Origin: CAXPZW01 sp964221845 | GTDB lineage: Bacteria > Bacteroidota > Bacteroidia > Flavobacteriales_D > Sanyastnellaceae | Direction: 5' to 3' | Assembly: GCA_964221845.1 (NCBI GenBank) | Contig: CAXPZW010000003.1 | Location: forward strand, 1-64,000 | DNA length: 64,000 nucleotides | Part shown: piece after piece, positions 42,968 to 51,496 of the stretch | Position numbering within the stretch: position 1 is the first letter of the stretch | How the letters are laid out: every line of letters begins with the position of its first letter | The notes under the pieces: model-generated | Database searches by the model: none | The model's input: only the letters and a program-made list of their open reading frames with translations | Told to the model about the DNA's origin: nothing | Made by a program: the position numbers and the translations under genes

Positions 42968-43753
42968 TTACCACCTGCGCTTGCAGACCACTTGGTCGCG
43001 GTAGGCGAGGTTGATTTCTGTGTAAAAGTTGAGGTCTTTGCTTTGAACCGTGTGCTGCAAAAAGGTCTGCAGCCGGTCGAACTTGGCGTCGAGGTTGCGC
43101 GCGTCGCCGAGTTGAATCTTGTATCCGCCCACCCGGGGAATCACCACCGCGTGCCCCACCGAGTCCAGGTAGAGGTGCTCGGTCAGCGGGCCCATGAGTG
43201 CGTGGCCTTCCACCGCTTGGGCAAAAGTCAGCACTTGGTCCAGTGGGCTGTCTTCCAGCACACGTCCTGTGTGCGGATCCAGAGCAGAAGTGTCGGCTGC
43301 GCTGAAGGCACGCGCGGTTACAAACAGCGGCACGTGTGCCGTGTAGTGTTTGCTCAGCGGCATCAGACGCCGGTCGGAATCCAGGTAGAAGCCCGTGCCG
43401 TCCGGATTGAGGATGCGGGCCACGGGAATGCGTGGGGTGACTTCGGCTTCGATGCGTCCGTCCAGGGTTTTGGTAACCACCGCGTGGCGCACGTGAGGCA
43501 TGTTACGCAAAGCGCGTTGCAGGTGATCGATGTGGATGTCGTCCATGCGTGTACCCACCAGCGAGTCGCCGGTAAGCACCAAACGGTCCAGCACCATGTT
43601 ACGGGTCACAAAACGATGGGGTCCAGCCTCGTCGACGGTCAGGTCCACGCGCCAGCACACTTCGCTGGCCCGCTCCCGACTTACGAAGCTGAGCAACACC
43701 ACTCCCGCAACAAGCAGGGCAGCATAACCGCCTATGGTCCACCATTTTTTCAT
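42968..43753 (-). CDS. ftsQ: cell division protein FtsQ/DivIB
   Basis: A 261-residue protein with one N-terminal membrane segment (WTIGGYAALLVAGVVLLSFV) and a periplasmic POTRA/FtsQ region: RMDDIHIDHLQRALRNMPHV and EVTPRIPVARILNPDGTGFYLD (V-x-x-R-x-P-x-A-x-x). FtsQ links the early ring to FtsL/FtsI. Sequence identity in this family is low, and the position between murC and ftsA supports the call. The start overlaps the murC stop by 4 bp. Confidence 0.88.
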   Translation of the reverse strand: MKKWWTIGGYAALLVAGVVLLSFVSRERASEVCWRVDLTVDEAGPHRFVTRNMVLDRLVLTGDSLVGTRMDDIHIDHLQRALRNMPHVRHAVVTKTLDGRIEAEVTPRIPVARILNPDGTGFYLDSDRRLMPLSKHYTAHVPLFVTARAFSAADTSALDPHTGRVLEDSPLDQVLTFAQAVEGHALMGPLTEHLYLDSVGHAVVIPRVGGYKIQLGDARNLDAKFDRLQTFLQHTVQSKDLNFYTEINLAYRDQVVCKRRW

Positions 43754-45105
43754 GACTGTAAGGCCTGTTTGACGGGCGCTACCAGCTGGTCAATGTCGCC
43801 AGCGCCTAGGATGAGCAGCACGTCGGGAAGGTCGTCCCTCAAGCACGCCAAGAAATCGGTTTTCTGCACCACCTGCGCAGGGGTGTTGGTGATCTTATCC
43901 AACAACCATTGTGAATCCACGCCAGGCAGTGGTTTTTCGCGCGCCGGGTAGATGGGTAGCAGGTAGGCTTTGTCCAGTTTTCCGAGGCTCTCGCCAAAGC
44001 CGTCGGCAAAATCTCGGGTCCGGGTAAACAGGTGTGGTTGGAAGATGCCGTGCAGGATTTTACCCGGATACATCTCCCGGGCTGCGTCAATGGCAGCGTT
44101 GAGCTCAGTGGGGTGGTGGGCGTAGTCGTCAATCACCACCACCGGGCGCTCCAGTATTTTCTCAAAGCGGCGCTTGACCCCGCGGAAGCCGGGCAACACC
44201 TCTTGGATGCGCGCCGCGGAAACGCCGGCTTCAAGGGCCAACGCGATGGCAGCAACCGCGTTTTGCAAGTTGTGTCGTCCGGGCATGGCCAGTTTCAGGC
44301 AGGACACCGGGCCGGCAGGGGTCTGCAGGTCAAACACTTGGTGGCCTTCGGTGATGCGGATGTTGGTGGCGCGGTAGGTGGCTGTGGGTCCCTCGCCGTA
44401 AGTTTGTTGGGTGGAGTAGCCCAGCTCCACAAGTCGGTCGTGCAGGTCTTCGTGCACCAGGGTGTGCTCCACTTGACGTAAGAAGGCCACGAACCCTTGC
44501 TCCATGTGGTCGGGGTCTTGGTAAATGTCCAAGTGGTCCGGATCCATGGAGGTCAAGGCCGCACGGGTGGGGTGCAGGGCCAAGAACGAACGGTCGTATT
44601 CATCGGCTTCCACCACCATCAAATCGCTTGCAGGGTCCGTGAGGGTATTGGTGCCGTAGTTGGAGGCGATACCTCCCAAGAATGCGTTGCAACCGGCGCC
44701 GCTGGCTTTCAGAAGATAGGCCAACATGCTCGAGGTGGTGGTTTTGCCGTGGGTGCCTGCCACGGCGAGGCCGGTACCGGTGTTTACGATTTCGGCTAAG
44801 GCAGCCGCGCGTTTGCGTACAGTGTATCCCTGAGCACGAAACCACTGGAGTTGCGGGTGGTTGTCAGGAACTGCCGGCGTGTAGATCACGTCCAGGTCGA
44901 CTTGTGGCAGTTCGGCCAGCGAAAGAGGGAGTGCTGCAACGGTGTCTTGAAAGACCACGGTCATGCCTTCATCTTGCAGGGCTTGGGTCAGGGGGGTGGC
45001 GGTGCGGTCGTATCCAGATACGGCAGCGCCTTTTGCGTGGTAGTACCGGGCCAGGGCACTCATGCCAATCCCACCGATGCCGATGAAATAGGCTGCGGGC
45101 TTCAT
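43750..45105 (-). CDS. murC: UDP-N-acetylmuramate-L-alanine ligase
   Basis: A 451-residue Mur ligase adding L-Ala to UDP-MurNAc with ATP. The N-terminal UDP-binding loop is FIGIGGIGMSALARYYH, the ATP loop AGTHGKTTTSSMLAYLL, and the central domain has VVEADEYDRSFLALHP and VIDDYAHHPTEL (the MurC/Mpl-type Y-x-H-H-P). Length is standard. It overlaps murG by 4 bp upstream and ftsQ by 4 bp downstream. Confidence 0.96.
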   Translation of the reverse strand: MKPAAYFIGIGGIGMSALARYYHAKGAAVSGYDRTATPLTQALQDEGMTVVFQDTVAALPLSLAELPQVDLDVIYTPAVPDNHPQLQWFRAQGYTVRKRAAALAEIVNTGTGLAVAGTHGKTTTSSMLAYLLKASGAGCNAFLGGIASNYGTNTLTDPASDLMVVEADEYDRSFLALHPTRAALTSMDPDHLDIYQDPDHMEQGFVAFLRQVEHTLVHEDLHDRLVELGYSTQQTYGEGPTATYRATNIRITEGHQVFDLQTPAGPVSCLKLAMPGRHNLQNAVAAIALALEAGVSAARIQEVLPGFRGVKRRFEKILERPVVVIDDYAHHPTELNAAIDAAREMYPGKILHGIFQPHLFTRTRDFADGFGESLGKLDKAYLLPIYPAREKPLPGVDSQWLLDKITNTPAQVVQKTDFLACLRDDLPDVLLILGAGDIDQLVAPVKQALQS

Positions 45106-46205
45106 GCGTCTGCCAGTTCGAGGATGATGCCGGCGATTTCGTCCGCGGCGTTGGCCTTGCCCAAGGTGCGGATGTTGCGTCCGAGGGCTTCGCGGTTGAT
45201 GGGGTTGTCAATCAGGCCAAAGAGGGTCTCGCCCAGTTTTTCGCGGGCTTCAACGTCTTTGACCAAGATCGCTGCCTGCTTTTGGACCAGCGCTAGGGCG
45301 TTTTTGGTTTGGTGATCTTCCGCCACGTTGGGGGAGGGGACGAGCATCAAGGGTTTGCCCACCAGGGTGAGTTCGCTGATGGAGATGGCGCCCGCACGTG
45401 AGATGATCACGTCCGCAGCAGCATAAGCCAAGTCCATTTCTTGGATGAACACCGAGGTGTAAATGCCTTGGGCGCTCAATGATGCTACTGCGGCAGAAGC
45501 TTGACTGCCATAGCCCTTGCCGGTCTGCCAGATGAGTTGCACACCGCGGTCCTTGAATTGGTCCAGCAGTGCATGCAAGGATTCGTTGATGGTGCGTGCG
45601 CCGAGCGAACCGCCGATGGCCAACACGGTGACCGGTCCGTTCTGGAGCCCAAAATGGGTGAGTGCGCGTTCGCGCTTGCCCTGAATGTCGACCACGTGGG
45701 CGCGTACGGGGTTGCCCGTGTGCACGAGTTTATTGGCGGGGAACCACTTTTCGAGCCCGTCATAGGCCACGCAAATTTTGTCTGCTTTGCCCGCCAGCAT
45801 TTTGTTGGTGATGCCGGGGAAGCCGTTTTGTTCTTGCAAGACCGTCTTCACGCCTTTGCGTGCGGCTACGCGAAGCAGCGGTCCACTGGCATACCCGCCC
45901 ACACCCACGGCCACATCGGGCTTGAATTGGCGGATGATCTTGCCGGCGTTGTACAGAGAGTGGATCACCTTAATTGGGAACAGGAAGTTCTTCCAAGTCA
46001 GGCGACGTTGCAATCCACTGATCCAAAGTCCTTTGATGGGGTAGCCCGCTGCGGGCACCTTTTCCATTTCCATTTTGCCTTCGGCGCCCACAAACAAGAT
46101 GTCTGCGTCCGGTCGTCTGGCCTTCACGGCGTTGGCAATGGCAATGGCAGGGAAGATGTGTCCACCGGTTCCTCCGCCCGAAACAATGACTTTAAGCGAT
46201 TTCAT
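45102..46205 (-). CDS. murG: undecaprenyl-PP-MurNAc-pentapeptide GlcNAc transferase
   Basis: A 367-residue GT-B enzyme making lipid II from lipid I at the inner face of the membrane. It starts with VIVSGGGTGGHIFPAIAIAN (G-loop 1, G-G-T-G-G-H), has VGVGGYASGPLLRVA (loop 2), GSLGARTINESL (loop 3) and DVIISRAGAISISELTLVGKPLMLVP with the GlcNAc-binding R-A-G-A-x-x-x-x-E. The start overlaps ftsW by 14 bp. Confidence 0.97.
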   Translation of the reverse strand: MKSLKVIVSGGGTGGHIFPAIAIANAVKARRPDADILFVGAEGKMEMEKVPAAGYPIKGLWISGLQRRLTWKNFLFPIKVIHSLYNAGKIIRQFKPDVAVGVGGYASGPLLRVAARKGVKTVLQEQNGFPGITNKMLAGKADKICVAYDGLEKWFPANKLVHTGNPVRAHVVDIQGKRERALTHFGLQNGPVTVLAIGGSLGARTINESLHALLDQFKDRGVQLIWQTGKGYGSQASAAVASLSAQGIYTSVFIQEMDLAYAAADVIISRAGAISISELTLVGKPLMLVPSPNVAEDHQTKNALALVQKQAAILVKDVEAREKLGETLFGLIDNPINREALGRNIRTLGKANAADEIAGIILELADA

Positions 46206-47409
46206 ACTCGGTGTCGGAAGGTCGGATGGTGTTGTTATCGCCAGAGGTATGCTTGGGTCTATTGTTGCCCGTGGCTTCCAGACTCTCAGGGTTGAATACA
46301 GAGCGACTCACGCTCAGGATCATGCCCACAGCAATACAGGTAAACAGGGTTGAAGTTCCCCCCATACTTACCAGCGGCAAAGGCTGGCCGGTAGTTGGGA
46401 AGAGGTTCACAGCTACCGCCATGTTGATCAGGGCTTGCAGCACCAGCATGACACTCAGTCCCAAGGCCAGCATCGAACCAAAATGGCGCGGGCACTTGAA
46501 GGAGATCTGCACGCTCCTGAACAGGAAAATCAGGTAGAGGAGCAGCACGCCAATGCCTCCCAAAATGCTGCCGTATTCTTGGATGATGAACGCGTAGATC
46601 ATGTCCGAATAAGGGTGAGGCAAGTAGAGCGAATTGCCCGAGCCGGGACCGGCTGGAAGCAATCCGCCGTCGTGGATGGCGTATTGGGCGAGGTTGACTT
46701 GGAAGTTGCCTTCCTCCTCGGGGTTGAAAAAGTTGTCGATGCGTTGGGTCCACGTATCAAAACGCGGCATCAGATCAGGCGCGGCCTTGCCAAGGGCGTA
46801 GACCAATACCAATGCGGCCAATCCCAGGCCCATGATCTTGAGGAGATGTCTGACCGGAACTCCTCCAAGGTACATGAGCACAAAGCAGATCAGCCCGAGC
46901 ATGGCTGCGGTCGAAAAGTCAGCAGGCAGGATCAAGCCGCAATACACCAGCACCGGCACCAGGATGGGACGTACACCGTTTTTGAAATCGTGCAGTTGGG
47001 TGCGCTTCTGGTTGAGCATGCGCGCCACGTAGGTGATCAGCACGATTTTGGCGAAATCCGAGGTCTGGAAAGTGAGGTTGATGAACGGGATTTTGATCCA
47101 GCGTTTGGCCTCATTCACATCGGCTCCAAAGAGCAGAGTGAACAGCAGCATGAAGCCCGCCACCCAAATCAACAGGGTGGAGATTTTACTGAAGTACTTG
47201 AACGGAATGCGGTGGACCGCCAACATCACCCCAAATCCCATGGCCAACAGCACGCTGTGCTTGATCAGGTACTTGTAGGTGGTGGCGTGTTCCTTCACGG
47301 CCAACGAGCCAATGGAACTGTACACGGCCAAGATGGAGACCAAGCTCAACAGCAGGGCTACCATCCAAATGACCTTATCGCCTTCGATGTGTTTCAGCAA
47401 CGCTTTCAT
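46192..47409 (-). CDS. ftsW: peptidoglycan polymerase/lipid II-associated FtsW
   Basis: A 405-residue SEDS-family membrane protein with about ten segments. Characteristic pieces are SLVSILAVYSSIGSLAV, RWIKIPFINLTFQTSDFAKIVLITYVARML (the S-D/E-x-x-K region), YSDMIYAFIIQEYG (P-x-x-x-x-D-F/M-I/x-x-x-x-x-E-x-G) and LPLVSMGGTSTLFTCIAVGMIL. It would polymerise glycan strands together with FtsI. It lies 28 bp after murD. A RodA identity is unlikely given position. Confidence 0.95.
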   Translation of the reverse strand: MKALLKHIEGDKVIWMVALLLSLVSILAVYSSIGSLAVKEHATTYKYLIKHSVLLAMGFGVMLAVHRIPFKYFSKISTLLIWVAGFMLLFTLLFGADVNEAKRWIKIPFINLTFQTSDFAKIVLITYVARMLNQKRTQLHDFKNGVRPILVPVLVYCGLILPADFSTAAMLGLICFVLMYLGGVPVRHLLKIMGLGLAALVLVYALGKAAPDLMPRFDTWTQRIDNFFNPEEEGNFQVNLAQYAIHDGGLLPAGPGSGNSLYLPHPYSDMIYAFIIQEYGSILGGIGVLLLYLIFLFRSVQISFKCPRHFGSMLALGLSVMLVLQALINMAVAVNLFPTTGQPLPLVSMGGTSTLFTCIAVGMILSVSRSVFNPESLEATGNNRPKHTSGDNNTIRPSDTEYEIA

Positions 47410-47437
47410 GCATAAATGGCCTGTGGCCGCTTATGGG

Positions 47438-48787
47438 TTAGAGGGCGCGTACAGCGGATTTGAATTGACGGCCGCGGTCCTCGTAATTCTCAAACAGGTC
47501 GAAGCTGGCGCAAGCAGGTGAGAGCAGCACGGTGTCTCCCTTGTAGCCGAGTTCGTAAGCCTGGTTCACGGCGTCGCGCACCGATTCGGTTTCCAGGATG
47601 GTCTCGATCTTGCCTTTGAAGGCCTTCTTCAGTTTGGCGTTGTCTTTCCCCAGACAAATCAGCGCTTTGACGCGCCCTTCGATCAGGGGCATGAGTTCGT
47701 TGTAGTCGTTGCCTTTGTCGACGCCACCGGCAATCCAGATGACGCCTTCTTCCACAGACTCCAACGCATACCACGAAGAGTTTATGTTGGTGGCTTTGGA
47801 ATCGTTGATGAACGTGATGCCCGCAACACGTGCTACAAACTCCAGGCGGTGTTCGACATTTTCAAAGTGGGTGAGGCTTTCGCGGATTACCTCTTTGCGC
47901 AGTTCCAAAATGCGGCCGGTTACGCCGGTGGCCATGGAGTTGAACAAGTTGTGTTTGCCCTGCAGGGCGAGGTCATGGATGGACATGGTCAGACAGTTGT
48001 TTTCGGTTTGTATTACCAGGTTTTCGTGTTCCACTTTGGCTCCTTCCCAGCCCGTAGGCCAGTCAGGGTTTTGCGCCGAGAACGGGTACCGCTTGGAACG
48101 GGGCTGTACCTGATCAAGCTTGCGCGCAATCACCGGGTCGTCGGCCCAGTAGACCAGGGCTTCGGTATCGGTGTGGTTGCGAACAATGCGCAGTTTGGCA
48201 TCTGCATAGGCGTCGAACGAGCCGCCGTAGCGGTCCAGGTGGTCGGGGGTGATGTTGAGCAGAACAGCGATGTCAGTCTTGAAGTCAAAGACCCCGTCGA
48301 GCTGAAAGCTGCTCAGTTCCAACACCCAGTAGTCGTGGTCCCCTTCGGCCAGTTGCCCGGCAAAAGAGTGGCCCACGTTTCCAGCAAGTGCCACGTCGAC
48401 ACCGGCGTTTTTCAGCATGTGGTAGATCCACGTAGTGGTCGTGGTCTTGCCGTTGCTGCCGGTGATGCAGATGGTCTTGCCCGAGGTGTAGCGCCCCGCG
48501 AACTCGATTTCCGAGATCACCGGGATGCCGCGTTCACGCAAGGCCACCACCAGTGGTGCTGAATCGGGAATCCCGGGGCTTTTGATTACCTCGTGTGCCT
48601 CCAGGATTTCCGCTTCGGTGTGGGTGCCTTGCTCCCAGCGGATGCCATGATGTTCAAGAGCGTTTTGGTGTTCCTCCCGCAGCGAACCGCGGTCGCTGAG
48701 AAACACCTCGAAGCCTTTTTGCTTCCCCAGGATGGCTGCCCCGGTTCCGCTGATGCCGCCGCCTAGAATGACCAGCTTCTGAGTCAT
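47438..48787 (-). CDS. murD: UDP-N-acetylmuramoylalanine-D-glutamate ligase
   Basis: A 449-residue ligase adding D-Glu to UDP-MurNAc-L-Ala. The N-terminus has VILGGGISGTGAAILGKQKG, the ATP loop is ITGSNGKTTTTTWIYHML, then LNITPDHLDRYGGSFDAYADAK and FINDSKATNINSSWYALES (the MurD N-D-S-K-A-T-N). It starts 1 bp after mraY. Length and motifs are standard. Confidence 0.96.
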   Translation of the reverse strand: MTQKLVILGGGISGTGAAILGKQKGFEVFLSDRGSLREEHQNALEHHGIRWEQGTHTEAEILEAHEVIKSPGIPDSAPLVVALRERGIPVISEIEFAGRYTSGKTICITGSNGKTTTTTWIYHMLKNAGVDVALAGNVGHSFAGQLAEGDHDYWVLELSSFQLDGVFDFKTDIAVLLNITPDHLDRYGGSFDAYADAKLRIVRNHTDTEALVYWADDPVIARKLDQVQPRSKRYPFSAQNPDWPTGWEGAKVEHENLVIQTENNCLTMSIHDLALQGKHNLFNSMATGVTGRILELRKEVIRESLTHFENVEHRLEFVARVAGITFINDSKATNINSSWYALESVEEGVIWIAGGVDKGNDYNELMPLIEGRVKALICLGKDNAKLKKAFKGKIETILETESVRDAVNQAYELGYKGDTVLLSPACASFDLFENYEDRGRQFKSAVRAL

Positions 48788-48788
48788 G

Positions 48789-50033
48789 CTAGCGCACTTT
48801 GAGGGTGACGATGGTGAGTACCGCCAGCATCAATCCCACAATCCAGAACCGCGCGACAATCTTGGGTTCCGGCATGTTTTTCTTTTGGTAGTGGTGGTGG
48901 AGCGGCGCCATGCGGAAAATCCGCTTGCCCTCCCCGTATTTCTTCTTGGTGTACTTGAAGTAGCTCACCTGCAGCATCACGCTCAGGTTCTCGATCAAGA
49001 AAATCCCGCACAGCACAGGGATCAGCAGCTCTTTGCGAATCGCAATGGCGAACGTGGCGATGATGCCTCCCAAGGCCAAGCTCCCGGTGTCACCCATAAA
49101 CACTTGGGCAGGGAAGGCGTTGAACCACAAGAAGCCAATACACGCGCCTACAAAGGCTGCGATGAACACCACGAGCTCTCCCGAACTGGGGATGTACATG
49201 ATGTTGAGGTAGTCTGCGAAGATGTAGTTGCCGCTCACATAAGCCAGCACGCCCAGGGTGACTCCGATGATGGCGGAGGTGCCTGTGGCCAGGCCGTCAA
49301 GCCCGTCTGTCATGTTTGCGCCATTGGATACAGCCGTTACAATCAGGATGGTCACCAAGATGAAAGCCAACCAGGTGTAGTTGGTGGCACCGTCGCCCAT
49401 CCAACTCACCAACCACTCGTAGTTGAACTCGTTGTTCTTGGCAAACGGAATGGTGGTCTTGGGTGCGTCCGAGGCCATCCATTCTGGGGTGTTGGTGCCT
49501 TGGGCGCTTTCGATGGCGTTTTCAATCTGAACCGTTGGGTTGTCGCTCACCTTCTCCTTGATGGTCACATCGGGAGAGAAGTAGAGCATCGAGCCCACAA
49601 TGATGCCCACGCCCACTTGTCCGATCACTTTGAATTTGCCGGCCAGGCCTTTCTTGTTCTTTTTGAAGACCTTGATGTAATCGTCGATGAATCCAATCGC
49701 GCCCAACCACACGGTGGCCACCAGCATGGTTTGCACGTAAATGTTGGTCAAGTCCGCCAGCAGCAGGGTAGGGATGATGATGGCCGCCAGGATGATGATG
49801 CCGCCCATGGTGGGGGTGCCTTGCTTGGCCATCTGCCCTTCCAGCCCCAGGTCACGCACGATTTCACCCACTTGCTTGAGTTGCAGCCAACGGATGATGC
49901 GCTTGCCCAACCACATCGAGATCAGCAGCGATACAATGATGCTGAGTCCCGCACGGAACGAGAGGTACTGAAACAGACCGGCTCCGGGGAAATCGGCACT
50001 TTCTTGCAGGTATTCGAACAGTGCGTATAGCAT
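48789..50033 (-). CDS. mraY: phospho-MurNAc-pentapeptide translocase
   Basis: A 414-residue membrane enzyme with ten predicted segments that moves phospho-MurNAc-pentapeptide to undecaprenyl phosphate (lipid I). Motifs: KQGTPTMGGIIILAAI near residue 73, VWLGAIGFIDDYIKVFKKNKKG (D-D-Y Mg site), ANMTDGLDGLATG (N-x-T-D-G-x-D-G-L) and RMAPLHHHYQKK. An insert of about 40 residues around 190-230 between these blocks is common in Bacteroidota. The ATG overlaps the murE stop by 1 bp in the order murE then mraY. Confidence 0.96.
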   Translation of the reverse strand: MLYALFEYLQESADFPGAGLFQYLSFRAGLSIIVSLLISMWLGKRIIRWLQLKQVGEIVRDLGLEGQMAKQGTPTMGGIIILAAIIIPTLLLADLTNIYVQTMLVATVWLGAIGFIDDYIKVFKKNKKGLAGKFKVIGQVGVGIIVGSMLYFSPDVTIKEKVSDNPTVQIENAIESAQGTNTPEWMASDAPKTTIPFAKNNEFNYEWLVSWMGDGATNYTWLAFILVTILIVTAVSNGANMTDGLDGLATGTSAIIGVTLGVLAYVSGNYIFADYLNIMYIPSSGELVVFIAAFVGACIGFLWFNAFPAQVFMGDTGSLALGGIIATFAIAIRKELLIPVLCGIFLIENLSVMLQVSYFKYTKKKYGEGKRIFRMAPLHHHYQKKNMPEPKIVARFWIVGLMLAVLTIVTLKVR

Positions 50034-51496
50034 TATTTCGCGAGTGTTTTCAAGGTTTCCTGAACCACTTCGAGGTCGTCAAAGGGGAAGCGCTCTCCGG
50101 CGATTTCTTGGTATTTCTCGTGGCCCTTGCCTGCGATCAGGATGATGTCTCCCGGTTCCGAAAGGGCGCATGCGGTGCGAATCGCTTCGCGGCGGTCAGT
50201 GATGCTCAAGGTTTTGCGGGCGTGCACGGGGTCCAAGCCGACTTGCATGTCGGCAAGGATGTCTTCGGGTTTCTCGCTGCGGGGGTTGTCGCTGGTGAGC
50301 AGCACCCGGTCCGAGTTGTCGGCAGCGATGCGGGCCATTTCCGGGCGCTTGGCCTTGTCGCGGTCCCCGCCGCAGCCCACCACAGTGATTACCTGCTCGT
50401 TGCCGGTGCGAATGTCTTCGATGGTGCTGAGCACGTTGCTCAGGGCATCCGGAGTGTGTGCGTAATCCACCACAGCGGTCACGCCGCCGGGCGTGCGGAA
50501 GTATTCGAACCGCCCGTCCACCGAATCCAGGGTAGACAAGTGGGTGAGCGCATCCATTTTGTCCATGCCCAGCTCCATGCACACCGCGTACACGGTCAGC
50601 AAGTTGTAGGCGTTGAATCCGCCAATGAGTTTGCTGTACACGTCTTGTCCGTCCATGCTGAGTTGCAGCCCGGAGAACTGGTTTTCCAGCACCTTCGCCT
50701 TGTAGTCGGCCATCGAGTGCAGGGCAAACGAGCGCTTGCGCGCTTTGCAGTTTTGCACCATGATCTCCCCGTGGGAATCGTCCACGTTGACCAGCGCAAA
50801 CGCCTCGGCAGGTAAACGATCAAACAGGGCCTTTTTGGCCTTGATGTACTCGTTGAAGCTGCCGTGGTAGTCCAGGTGGTCGTGGGTGATGTTGGTGAAC
50901 ACCGCACCGGCGTAGTGGATGCCGGTGGTGCGGTGTTGGTGGATGGCGTGCGAGCTGGCTTCCATGAAGCACTGCGTGCAGCCTTGTTCCACCATTTCTG
51001 CCAACAACGCTTGGATGCTCAACGCGTCCGGCGTGGTATGGGTGGCAGGAAGGATGCGGTCGTTGATGCGGTTGGCCACCGTGCTGATCAATCCGCACTT
51101 GACGCCAAACTGGCGGTACATGCGGTGCAGCAGGGTAGTGGTGGTGGTTTTGCCGTTCGTGCCGGTGATGCCTACGACTTGGATCCGCTTGGACGGATGG
51201 TCGTAGAAGTTGGCAGCCATGAGCCCAAGTGCTTCGGCCGAATTGCCGACTTGTACATAGGTCACGCTGTCCAGGGTTTCGGTGGGCAGCACTTCACACA
51301 CCACCGCAATTGCGCCCTTTTCCACGGCGCTGGCGATGTAGTTGTGGCCGTCCACCTGCACACCGCGCACCGCTACAAACAGGCTGTAGGGCTTGGCCTC
51401 CCGCGAGTCAAAGGTGATGTGCTCGACCGCAATGTTGGTCGAGCCCACCACCTCTTGAATGCGGGTCCTATACAGGATGTCAGACAGTATCTTCAT
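50033..51496 (-). CDS. murE: UDP-MurNAc-tripeptide synthetase
   Basis: A 487-residue ligase that adds the third residue of the stem peptide. ATG 51496 overlaps the ftsI stop by 4 bp and gives MKILSDILYRTRIQEVVGS; a longer frame reads into ftsI and is rejected. The ATP loop is GITGTNGKTTTTTLLH (residues 109-124). DNPR at 403-406 is the sequence seen in meso-diaminopimelate-adding enzymes, so the peptidoglycan should be of the DAP type. Confidence 0.96.
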   Translation of the reverse strand: MKILSDILYRTRIQEVVGSTNIAVEHITFDSREAKPYSLFVAVRGVQVDGHNYIASAVEKGAIAVVCEVLPTETLDSVTYVQVGNSAEALGLMAANFYDHPSKRIQVVGITGTNGKTTTTTLLHRMYRQFGVKCGLISTVANRINDRILPATHTTPDALSIQALLAEMVEQGCTQCFMEASSHAIHQHRTTGIHYAGAVFTNITHDHLDYHGSFNEYIKAKKALFDRLPAEAFALVNVDDSHGEIMVQNCKARKRSFALHSMADYKAKVLENQFSGLQLSMDGQDVYSKLIGGFNAYNLLTVYAVCMELGMDKMDALTHLSTLDSVDGRFEYFRTPGGVTAVVDYAHTPDALSNVLSTIEDIRTGNEQVITVVGCGGDRDKAKRPEMARIAADNSDRVLLTSDNPRSEKPEDILADMQVGLDPVHARKTLSITDRREAIRTACALSEPGDIILIAGKGHEKYQEIAGERFPFDDLEVVQETLKTLAK